Assembly (NCBI RefSeq): GCF_000010725.1
Contig: NC_013854.1
Coordinates: 1,393,001-1,457,000 of the forward strand
Direction of reading: 5' to 3'
DNA: 64,000 nucleotides
DNA from: Azospirillum sp. B510
Lineage (GTDB): Bacteria > Pseudomonadota > Alphaproteobacteria > Azospirillales > Azospirillaceae
The notes below the pieces were generated by a model. The model was not told the origin of the DNA, did no database searches, and worked only from the letters and a program-made list of their open reading frames with translations. Made by a program: the position numbers and the translations under genes. Positions 18,535-25,958 of this stretch are shown here, in pieces; the stretch's first letter is position 1, and each line of letters begins with the position of its first letter.

Positions 18535-19999
18535 ACGCCGCCATGCCCGCATCGCCGCCATCGGCGACGCGCTGGGCATTCTCGGTTGGGACACCCAGAC
18601 GATCATGCCGGAGGGCGCCAACGACGGCCGGGCGGAGCAGACCGCGACCCTGTCGGTGATCGCGCACGAACTGGCGACCGACCCGCGTATGGCCGATCTG
18701 CTGGCCGAGGCGGAGGCTGATGACGGTCTCGATCCCTGGCAGCGCGCCAACCTGCGCGAGATGCGCCGTCACCACATCCAGGCCACCGCCATCCCCGCCG
18801 ATCTGGTGGAGGCGACCAGCAAGGCGGTGTCGGTCTGCGAGATGACATGGCGCGCCGCGCGGGCGGAGAGCGACTTCGCCAAGCTGCTGCCGTCGCTGAC
18901 CGAGGTGCTGGCCCGCGTCCGCGACGGGGCGGAGGCGATGGGGGCGGTGATGGGGATCAGCCCCTATGACGCGCTGCTCGACAGCCACGACCCCGGCGCG
19001 CGGGCCGAGCGCATCGACGCGCTGTTCGCCGACCTGGGCGGCTTCCTGCCCGACCTGATCGGTCGCGTTCTCGACAGGCAGGCCGGGGCGCCGGCGGCGG
19101 TCGAACCGCAAGGCCCCTTCCCGGTCGAGAAGCAGCGCGCGCTTGGCGTCCGCATGATGGAGCGGCTGGGCTTCGATTTCACCCGCGGCCGGCTCGATGT
19201 GTCGCTACATCCCTTCTGCGGCGGGGCGACCGGCGATGTGCGCATCACCACCCGCTATGACGAGGCGAATTTCGCCGACGCGCTGATGGGCGTCCTGCAC
19301 GAGACCGGCCATGCGCTATATGAGCAGAACCGTCCGCGCGCCTGGTTGAGCCAGCCGGTGGGGCAGTCGCGCGGCATGGCGGTGCATGAGAGCCAGTCGC
19401 TCCTGATGGAGATGCAGGCTTGCCGCTCGCCCGAGTTCATCACCTGGCTGGCCCCGGTGGCGCGCGAGACCTTCGGCGGCGAGGGTCCGGCCTGGGAATC
19501 CCTCAATCTGCGCCGCCTCTACAGCCGGGTCGAGCGCGGCTTCATCCGCGTCAATGCCGACGAGGTGACCTATCCCGCCCATGTCATCCTGCGCTATCGC
19601 CTGGAAAAGGCGCTGATCGCCGGGGATCTGGCCCTGCCGGACCTGCCGGGCGCCTGGAACGACGGCATGGCGGAACTGGTCGGGGTGGTGCCGCCGAACG
19701 ACCGGCTGGGCTGCCTCCAGGACATCCACTGGCCCGGCGGCGGCTGGGGCTATTTCCCGAGCTATACGCTGGGCGCCATGACCGCGGCGCAACTGTTCGA
19801 CGCCGCCCGCAGCGCCGATCCGGAGATCGTTCCGGCGCTGTCGCGCGGCGAGTTCGCGCCGCTGGTGGAGTGGCTGCGGGTGAATGTGCATGAGACCGGC
19901 TGCTTCCACGCCTCCGGTGACGACCTGCTGACCGCGGCGACCGGCCGGCCGCTCGACGCGTCGGTGTTCAAGCGCCATCTGGAGCGGCGCTATCTCTGA
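18512..19999 (+). CDS. M32 family metallocarboxypeptidase
   Basis: A 495-residue enzyme of the thermostable carboxypeptidase Taq family. It has the zinc motif H-E-T-G-H (His263, Glu264, His267) and, later, an E-S-Q-S-L segment with the third ligand region. The family removes C-terminal amino acids from peptides in the cytoplasm. The ATG at 18512 lies inside the end of the SURF1 gene, so the gene is coupled to the cox operon; I know no direct link to respiration. A strong terminator follows the stop. Confidence 0.94.
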   Translation: MTAYQELERRHARIAAIGDALGILGWDTQTIMPEGANDGRAEQTATLSVIAHELATDPRMADLLAEAEADDGLDPWQRANLREMRRHHIQATAIPADLVEATSKAVSVCEMTWRAARAESDFAKLLPSLTEVLARVRDGAEAMGAVMGISPYDALLDSHDPGARAERIDALFADLGGFLPDLIGRVLDRQAGAPAAVEPQGPFPVEKQRALGVRMMERLGFDFTRGRLDVSLHPFCGGATGDVRITTRYDEANFADALMGVLHETGHALYEQNRPRAWLSQPVGQSRGMAVHESQSLLMEMQACRSPEFITWLAPVARETFGGEGPAWESLNLRRLYSRVERGFIRVNADEVTYPAHVILRYRLEKALIAGDLALPDLPGAWNDGMAELVGVVPPNDRLGCLQDIHWPGGGWGYFPSYTLGAMTAAQLFDAARSADPEIVPALSRGEFAPLVEWLRVNVHETGCFHASGDDLLTAATGRPLDASVFKRHLERRYL

Positions 20000-20026
20000 C
20001 CGCCGCTTCGCGGTGCAATACCTCGG

Positions 20027-20063
20027 AATGAGAAAGGCCGCCCGGATGGCGGCCTTTCTCATT
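20027..20063. terminator. Strong bidirectional terminator
   Basis: A perfect 16-bp inverted repeat (20027-20042 with 20048-20063) with a 5-base loop CGGAT. The outer stem reads AATGAGAAAGG on one side and CCTTTCTCATT on the other, giving T-rich exits both ways. It sits between the convergent M32 peptidase and trpE genes. Confidence 0.85.
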
Positions 20064-20080
20064 CGTCGCAAAGAGTGCGA

Positions 20081-21592
20081 TCATCCTCGCGCGGTGGTGC
20101 GCAGGGTCTCCTCGGCGGCGCGGATCAGGGCCATCGACTTGTTGACGGTCTCCTGATATTCGGCCTCCGGATCGCTGTCGGCGACGACGCCGCCGCCGGC
20201 CTGGACATACATCATGCCGTCCTTCAGCACGGCGGTGCGCAGCGCGATGCAGGTGTCCATGGCGCCCGACGCGCCGAAATAGCCGACGCAGCCGGCATAG
20301 ACGCCGCGGCGCGCCTTCTCCAGCTCGTCGATGATCTCCATGGCGCGGACCTTCGGCGCGCCCGACACCGTGCCGGCGGGGAAGCCGGCGACCAGGGCGT
20401 CGAGCGCGTCGAACTTCGGATCGAGGTCGCCCTCAACGTTGGAGACGATGTGCATGACGTGGCTGTAAAGCTCCACGATCATCTTGGACGTCACCTTGAC
20501 CGTGCCGACCTTCGCCACCCGGCCGACATCGTTGCGGCCGAGGTCGAGCAGCATCAGATGCTCGGCCAGTTCCTTGGGATCGCTCAGCAGATCGGCGGCC
20601 AGCGCCTCGTCCTCCGCCGTGGTGGCGCCGCGCTTGCGGGTGCCGGCGATCGGGCGGACCGTGACTTTTCCGTCGCGCACGCGCACCAGGATTTCCGGGC
20701 TGGAGCCGACGACGGTCAGCTCGCCGAAATCGCAGTGGAACAGGAAGGGCGACGGGTTCAGGCGGCGCAGGGTGCGGTAGAGCGCCAGCGGCGAGGGCTT
20801 GAAGGGGAAGCGGATGCGCTGGGACGGCACCACCTGGAAGATGTCGCCGGCGCGGATGTACTCCTTCGCCTTCTCCACGATCGCGTGATACTCCTCGCGC
20901 GTCGTGTTGGAGGTCCAGGCCAGCGGCAATCCGTTCTCGGTCCGCGGCTCCCGCCGGTAGGGCAGGGGGCGTTCCAGATCGGACAGCGCGTCGGTCAGCC
21001 GCTCCCGCGCGTCGGCATAGGCGGTGGCGGCGTCCTTGCCGGCCTTCGGCCAGACCGGCGTCACCAGCGTGATCGAATCGGTGTGGCTGTCGAAGATGGC
21101 GACGATGCTGGGTCGGGTCAGGATGGCGTCCGGGATGTTCAGCTCGTCCGGATTGCCGTCCGGCAGCCGTTCCATCAGGCGGACCATGTCGTAGGTCATG
21201 TAGCCGAACAGGCCGGCGGCCATTGGCGGCAGCTCCTCCGGCAGGCCGATCCGGCTCTCGTTGATCAGGGCGCGCAACTCGTCGAGCGGTGCCCGGTCGA
21301 GCGGCCGGAAGGCTTGGCGGTCATGCAGGGCGTCGCGGTTGATCTCCGCCCGGTTGCCGCGCGACCGCCACACCACGTCCGGCTTGAAGCCGATCACCGA
21401 ATAGCGGTCGCGCCGCGATCCGGCCCCACGCTCCGCCGATTCCAACAGGAACCCGAAGGGACGGCCGTCCGCCAGCTTCATATAGGCGGAGACCGGCGTC
21501 TCCAGGTCGCTGACCAGCGTGGTCCACACCACCTGCGGCCGACCGGCGGCGTAAGCGGCGTCGAAGCTGGCGATATCGGGCTGGACCTTCAC
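20081..21592 (-). CDS. trpE: Anthranilate synthase component I
   Basis: A 503-residue chorismate-using enzyme that makes anthranilate, the first step of tryptophan synthesis. The N-terminal tryptophan-feedback motif L-L-E-S (49-52) followed by a Ser near 65 is present. The catalytic domain has P-I-A-G-T-R-K-R-G, L-D-L-G-R-N-D-V-G-R-V and G-A-P-K-V-R-A-M-E. It is the stand-alone component I with no fused glutamine amidotransferase domain. It lies 41 bases downstream of ppiD and is probably co-transcribed. No trpG or trpDC follows in this window; convergent genes end the unit. Confidence 0.96.
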   Translation of the reverse strand: MKVQPDIASFDAAYAAGRPQVVWTTLVSDLETPVSAYMKLADGRPFGFLLESAERGAGSRRDRYSVIGFKPDVVWRSRGNRAEINRDALHDRQAFRPLDRAPLDELRALINESRIGLPEELPPMAAGLFGYMTYDMVRLMERLPDGNPDELNIPDAILTRPSIVAIFDSHTDSITLVTPVWPKAGKDAATAYADARERLTDALSDLERPLPYRREPRTENGLPLAWTSNTTREEYHAIVEKAKEYIRAGDIFQVVPSQRIRFPFKPSPLALYRTLRRLNPSPFLFHCDFGELTVVGSSPEILVRVRDGKVTVRPIAGTRKRGATTAEDEALAADLLSDPKELAEHLMLLDLGRNDVGRVAKVGTVKVTSKMIVELYSHVMHIVSNVEGDLDPKFDALDALVAGFPAGTVSGAPKVRAMEIIDELEKARRGVYAGCVGYFGASGAMDTCIALRTAVLKDGMMYVQAGGGVVADSDPEAEYQETVNKSMALIRAAEETLRTTARG

Positions 21593-21633
21593 GGCACGAG
21601 ACCTCTTGCGTTGCGGCTGGCTGGGCCGGAGCG

Positions 21634-23514
21634 TCAGTTGCTGGCGAAGAACTGGTCGATGCGCTGGCGGTGGATGCGGACCGGGTACTTGTCGCGCAGC
21701 GCGTTGGTGAATTCGGCCATCAGATCGCCTTCCATCCCCTGTTCCACCGATGCGCGGACCGCCGCCAGATCGGCGTCGGCGGCCTTCGGATCGGCCGGGA
21801 TGATCTCCTTCAGGCGGGCGATCACCTGGGCATCGGCGCTGTTGCCGCTGATCACCTCGTTCGGCTTGGCGGTGAACAGCTTGGCGACCATGTCGCCCGG
21901 CAGGCCCTGGACCGTCTGGGCGTCGCGGGTGAAGGGGGCGGTCATGGCGAAGCTGGCGCCGGCCTGGGTGGCGACGTCCTGTGCCGCGGCCTCCGCCCCC
22001 TGCTTCAGGCGGGTGGCGATCTCCTCCGCCTTCTTGGCGGCGCGGTCGTTGCGTTGTTCCTGCTGCCAGTCGGCGATGACCTGATCGCGCACGTCGGCCA
22101 GCGGACGGACCGCGGCGGGGATGACGCTGTCGACGCGGACGGCGATGAAACTGCCGCCCTCGCCTTCGGTAAGGTTCGAGGTGGCGCCGGCCTTCAACTG
22201 GAACGCGTTGGGCAGCAGCGCCTTCAGGGCCGGCAGATCGGGGGCGGCGTCCTTTCCGTCCGGCGCCTTGCCGGTGCTGTCGATGGCGGCGACCTTGGTC
22301 AGCACCAGGCCCTGGGCCTGGGCGACCTCTTCCAGGGACGCGCCGCTGGCAAGCTGGTCCTCGACCCTGTTGGCGATGGAGAAGACGGAGTCGAGCGCCT
22401 GTTCCTTCTTCATCTCGGCCGCGAGCTGGTCGCGGACATCCTCGAAGCTCTTGGTCGAAGCCGGGGTGACGCCGGTGACGGCCATGACATGCCAGCCGAG
22501 CGCGCTCTTGATCGCGTCGGACGGCTTGCCCGGCTCCAGCGCGAAGGCGGCGTCGCCGATCTCCGGCAGGTCGGCCTTCCCGATGTTGTCGAGGCTCACC
22601 GGCTCGACACCGGTCTCCTTGGCGGCCTCGGCCAGACCCTTGGCCTTGGCGGCCTCGGCGATCCGCTTGGCCTTGGCCTCGTCATCGACCACCACCATCT
22701 GGACCGTGCGCTTTTCCGGGGCGCCGAACTCGTTCGCACGCTCCTCATACGCCTTGCGCAGTTGGGCGTCGTCGATCTTGATGTCCTTCGCCAGCGCGTC
22801 GGGCGACAGGCGGGCGACCGTGAGGGCGCGGTATTCCGGGGCGGTGAAGCGGACCTGATGGTCCTCATACGCCTGCTTGATCGCCGCGTCGTCGGGCGCG
22901 CCGACATCGCCGATGGAGGCGTTGGGCAGGGTCACCACCTCCGCCACGCGCTTTTCGCCACGGAAGCGGTAGAGATCCTGCACCAGCGGCTGCGGCGGGG
23001 CCAGTCCGGCCGACACCGCGCCGGCGACCAGCTGGCGTGCCGTCTCGCGCTGGATCATCGCGACATAGCCGTCCTCGGTCAGCTGGTTGTTGCGCAGCAC
23101 CGATCGGAAGATGTTCGGGTCGAACTTGCCCTGCTGGTTGCGGAAGGCCGGCTCGTCGGCGATGCGCAGGCGGACCACCTCCGGCCCGACGGCGATGCCC
23201 ATGTCGGTCGCCGCGAGGTCGAACAGCGTGCGCTGGATCAGCGATTGCAGCGACTGCTCCAGCAGGCCGAAACGCTTGGCCTGATCGGTGGTGAGGTTGC
23301 CGCCCAGCATGGGGCGCAACCGTTCCATTTGCCGGCGGAATTCCTGGTCCAGAGCCTGCTGCCCGATCTCCACCTTGCCGACCTCGGCGACGGTGGTGGG
23401 CGTGCTGGAGCGGAAGACATCGCCGATCCCCCAGATGCCGAAGCTGAGGATCAACAGCACGAACAGGATCTTGACGACCCAGGAGCCGGCGAAATTGCGG
23501 ATGAACTGGAGCAT
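21634..23514 (-). CDS. ppiD: PpiD-like periplasmic peptidyl-prolyl isomerase
   Basis: A 626-residue protein with one N-terminal membrane helix (about 12-34), a SurA-type chaperone domain (Q-A-L-D-Q-E-F-R-R-Q and the following helices), a parvulin-like domain (about 265-370, with G-W-H-V-M-A-V-T-G-V) and a long C-terminal chaperone part. This is the layout of PpiD/SurA_N_3 proteins that help folding of proteins leaving the Sec translocon. The parvulin domain is somewhat degenerate, so isomerase activity may be weak. The start ATG 23514 fits the membrane anchor. Confidence 0.92.
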   Translation of the reverse strand: MLQFIRNFAGSWVVKILFVLLILSFGIWGIGDVFRSSTPTTVAEVGKVEIGQQALDQEFRRQMERLRPMLGGNLTTDQAKRFGLLEQSLQSLIQRTLFDLAATDMGIAVGPEVVRLRIADEPAFRNQQGKFDPNIFRSVLRNNQLTEDGYVAMIQRETARQLVAGAVSAGLAPPQPLVQDLYRFRGEKRVAEVVTLPNASIGDVGAPDDAAIKQAYEDHQVRFTAPEYRALTVARLSPDALAKDIKIDDAQLRKAYEERANEFGAPEKRTVQMVVVDDEAKAKRIAEAAKAKGLAEAAKETGVEPVSLDNIGKADLPEIGDAAFALEPGKPSDAIKSALGWHVMAVTGVTPASTKSFEDVRDQLAAEMKKEQALDSVFSIANRVEDQLASGASLEEVAQAQGLVLTKVAAIDSTGKAPDGKDAAPDLPALKALLPNAFQLKAGATSNLTEGEGGSFIAVRVDSVIPAAVRPLADVRDQVIADWQQEQRNDRAAKKAEEIATRLKQGAEAAAQDVATQAGASFAMTAPFTRDAQTVQGLPGDMVAKLFTAKPNEVISGNSADAQVIARLKEIIPADPKAADADLAAVRASVEQGMEGDLMAEFTNALRDKYPVRIHRQRIDQFFASN

Positions 23515-23641
23515 GGGACCCGAATCTAAGCGCGTCGTTCGGCCGTCCGGCCGGGGCGGCGCATCATAGATAGGGGAGGGTGGGGCGGCAACAGCCCATT
23601 TCCGGCTCGACGATCTCAGGAGACCTCGGCCACCATCCCCG

Positions 23642-23683
23642 CTTCGCCAAGCGAAGGCCCCGGCCGTGCGGGACGGCCGGGGC
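23642..23683 (-). terminator. Paired hairpins downstream of csbD
   Basis: Two hairpins side by side: CTTCGC-caa-GCGAAG (23642-23656), and an 11-bp perfect stem GCCCCGGCCGT / ACGGCCGGGGC (23657-23667, 23673-23683). They lie 55-95 bases after the csbD stop. No T-run is present, so this is a possible terminator or RNA-stability structure. Confidence 0.5.
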
Positions 23684-23736
23684 GCGGAAGGGCGACATGG
23701 TTCCAGAGCCTCCGGGGAGGACTGGAGGCGGGAGGG

Positions 23737-23916
23737 TTACTTCAGCGCGTCGCGCACGGCATCCTTGGCGCCGCCGATGCTGTTCTGAACCTTGCCGGCG
23801 GCTTTCTCGCCGCGACCCTCGGCCTCGGTCTTGGTGTCGCCGGTCATCTTGCCGACGGTCTCCTTGATCGAGCCCTTGATGGAACGGGCGGCGCCCTCGA
23901 TGCGGTCCTTGTCCAT
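23737..23916 (-). CDS. CsbD family stress protein
   Basis: A 59-residue hydrophilic protein of the CsbD family, small proteins induced by general stress in many bacteria. The family pattern is clear (K-D-R-I-E-G-A-A-R-S-I-K-G, then K-T-E-A-E-G-R-G-E-K-A-A-G-K-V-Q-N). I chose ATG 23916, with AAGAGG upstream, over a longer in-frame start. A 13-bp palindrome TGAAATCGTTTCA (23980-23992) lies upstream and could be an operator. The biochemical function of the family is unknown. Confidence 0.9.
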   Translation of the reverse strand: MDKDRIEGAARSIKGSIKETVGKMTGDTKTEAEGRGEKAAGKVQNSIGGAKDAVRDALK

Positions 23917-24020
23917 GGTGGCAACCTCTTGCGAGTTGATTGACGCCAGGACAACGCGGCAGGCGGCGAAAAGGTCCATTGAAATCGTTTCAGGAAGGCG
24001 AGGCCGGCGGCGGCCTATGC

Positions 24021-24347
24021 TCAGGCGCGGCGCGGACCGTCGATGCCGCGGTCGGCCGGCCGATGCGGGGTGCCGCCATTATCAGGCGCGGGCTTGGCGG
24101 CGCGCCGGCGCAGGGTGGCCAGTCGCAGGGCGTGATGGGTGATCTGGTCGCGGAAATCGCGGTCGACGCGGCTGAAGGCGCTGTAGGCCAGCTTCACCGC
24201 CGCCGGCGAACGGGTGCGCAGGGCCTCCCGCAGGGAATCGCGCAGCGTGCGCAGTTCGAGGATACCCGGAACAAAGGCTGTTTCGACCGCTTCCGTCAGG
24301 ATTTCGACGGAACACAGGGTCGTTTCGTCATCAAGGGCAAGGCTCAA
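24021..24347 (-). CDS. Hypothetical protein (108 aa)
   Basis: The best start is TTG 24347, with a near-perfect GGGAGGA ribosome site 7 bases upstream; an earlier in-frame ATG would overlap the neighbouring gene by 67 bases. The product is helical and charged, with L-R-D-S-L-R-E-A-L-R-T-R-S-P-A-A-V-K-L-A-Y and R-V-D-R-D-F-R-D-Q-I-T-H-H-A-L-R in the middle and a basic, proline-containing tail. I do not recognise a family. It follows the Cys-rich small gene by 20 bases on the same strand, so the two form a probable operon. Confidence 0.65.
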   Translation of the reverse strand: MSLALDDETTLCSVEILTEAVETAFVPGILELRTLRDSLREALRTRSPAAVKLAYSAFSRVDRDFRDQITHHALRLATLRRRAAKPAPDNGGTPHRPADRGIDGPRRA

Positions 24348-24367
24348 TCGGCGTCCTCCCGGAATGG

Positions 24368-24583
24368 TCAGGAACCGAGCAGATCCGCGACCGCTGTCAG
24401 ACAGTCGCGGTGGGACAGGCAGTCCTCGCAGCAACCGTCGGGGGGACGCGGATGTGTGCAGTGCAGACGGCGCAATGCCTCCAGTTCCTGATACATGGCA
24501 TGCTTCCTGGCGTCCGAGATGACATCGGTCGCGCGGATCGTTTCAAGAGCATCCCGCATGGGGTTGGTCGCATCGATGAACAT
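24368..24583 (-). CDS. Small Cys-rich hypothetical protein (71 aa)
   Basis: ATG 24583 is preceded by GGGAGGT 8 bases upstream. The N-terminal half is an amphipathic helical stretch (D-A-L-E-T-I-R-A and K-H-A-M-Y-Q-E-L-E-A-L). The C-terminal half carries five Cys and two nearby His in the order H-C-T-H-P then C-C-E-D-C-L-S-H-R-D-C, a spacing that could bind zinc or another metal. No known family comes to mind. It is the first gene of a two-gene unit with 24021-24347. Confidence 0.7.
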   Translation of the reverse strand: MFIDATNPMRDALETIRATDVISDARKHAMYQELEALRRLHCTHPRPPDGCCEDCLSHRDCLTAVADLLGS

Positions 24584-24770
24584 CGGTGTATACCTCCCTT
24601 CCCCGCGAATTTATGCCGCACTCCCGGCCAAGTCCATGAATGCACTGAAATATTAGGGCGCCAAATTGCAACGAGCTGTTGCGCGTTTCACCGGCATGCG
24701 GCGCATTGACGCTGGCGGGACGAAGCGTCAGCATCGCTGCCGTCGATAATGGGAATAAAATGGAGATCGG

Positions 24771-25136
24771 ATGGAGCGGGCGCTTTGGCCGACTCTGGCG
24801 GTGTATGGAGCGGCGGCGTTGGCGGAGATCGCCGGCTGTTTCGCCTTCTGGGCCTGGATCCGGTCGGGCCGGAGCGCGTGGTGGACAGTGCCGGGAGTGG
24901 CGTGCCTGTGCCTGTTCGCCTGGCTGTTGACGCTGGCCGACGCCGGCTTCGCCGGGCGGGCCGACGCCGGCTTCGCCGGGCGGGCCTATGCCGCCTATGG
25001 CGGCGTCTATGTCGTCACGGCGCTGTTGTGGCTGTGGCTGGTCGAGGGCGCACGGCCGGACCGCTGGGATGCGGCCGGCGCACTGGTCTGTCTTGTCGGA
25101 GCGACGCTTATTCTGGCCGGCCCCCGTGGGGGGTGA
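24771..25136 (+). CDS. YnfA/UPF0060 family membrane protein
   Basis: A 121-residue protein with four membrane helices of the YnfA family, which is related to small multidrug transporters. Family marks are [13 protein letters not shown] and [10 protein letters not shown]. The family is normally about 108 residues. The extra length lies in the loop before A-Y-A-A-Y-G-G, where an 8-residue unit (ADAGFAGR) is duplicated. Some YnfA proteins have been linked to drug or cation efflux, but substrates are unclear. The 3' end overlaps the convergent gene 25108-25356 by 29 bases. Confidence 0.9.
   Translation: MERALWPTLAVYGAAALAEIAGCFAFWAWIRSGRSAWWTVPGVACLCLFAWLLTLADAGFAGRADAGFAGRAYAAYGGVYVVTALLWLWLVEGARPDRWDAAGALVCLVGATLILAGPRGG
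24936..24983. repeat. 24-bp perfect tandem duplication inside ynfA
   Basis: Two perfect copies of a 24-base unit (24936-24959 and 24960-24983), starting GCCGACGCCGGC, encode ADAGFAGR twice in frame in a loop between membrane helices. Confidence 0.95.
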
Positions 25137-25356
25137 GGCCGCGCGATGCCGGTCGGCTGATCGACCGCCCCAGGGCCGGGCCGTTCACCAGCACCAGCCG
25201 GCCGCCGTCATCGATTCTCAGATAGGCGCCGACACGCACCGCGCGGCGCAGGATATCATCGTTGAGCATGATCTGCGCATCGGCCAGGGACAACGGTGTG
25301 CCCTGGTAGTACGCACGGCCATCGGTGTGTCGGATCTGGCTGAATGCGGTGGTCAT
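25108..25356 (-). CDS. Hypothetical protein (82 aa)
   Basis: ATG 25356 has GAGGGAG about 9 bases upstream. The product starts [20 protein letters not shown] and continues with [27 protein letters not shown], a compact alpha/beta pattern without membrane segments. I do not recognise a family. The C-terminal 9 codons overlap the convergent ynfA-like gene. Confidence 0.6.
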   Translation of the reverse strand: MTTAFSQIRHTDGRAYYQGTPLSLADAQIMLNDDILRRAVRVGAYLRIDDGGRLVLVNGPALGRSISRPASRGLTPHGGRPE

Positions 25357-25958
25357 GTCGGCATGCTCCCTCTCGTTTCTCGAACGGCGGACCGTTGGCG
25401 GACCCGACTTGGCGGCAGTGGTTTTGGCGGCTGCCATCGGGAAAACGCCTGGGGCGTCCGGTTTATTCCTCCATAAGGGGCGACCGGGCGGGTTGCCGCG
25501 GTCCCGGGTCTGTCCGAAGTAATCTTGTTACGATGGCGCCGCCGGTCCAGGGGGACGGCGGATGCAGTCATACTGTCGCAGATCTCACCCACAAAAGCTG
25601 TGTCAATGCGGGGAATCCGGGTACTTATTTCCGGATCGGCGCCACGCATTGAACCATGTCAATCACGCATCGGCTCCTGGCGGTTAGCATGGAGCAGTTA
25701 TTATGCGATCGTTGGAGCGCGTATGCATCGGGTTATCCCCGGCTGCGCAAATGTTGGACAGCTTTGTTACCACTTGGCGTTGGAAAACCTGCCGGACGGG
25801 GTCATAATACGGCATCGGCTATTCAATCAGCCACCCCATCCATCCAGTGGACCACCCAGTGGGCCATCCACCGGGTGGCCATTCATGCGGCAGCGTGCCG
25901 GCCTTTCCGGCAGCCAGAGAAAACGGATCGTTTCGTGGACCTACAACCGGCGGATCAG
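25357..25958. other. Intergenic region before the EAL gene
   Basis: About 600 bases. The sequence is less GC-rich than its surroundings in 25520-25830 and should hold the promoters of the divergent genes at either side. Several ATGs are present without ribosome sites, and the frames they open use rare-looking codons. The frame leading into the EAL gene is open from 25656, so a longer N-terminus cannot be fully excluded. Confidence 0.45.
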
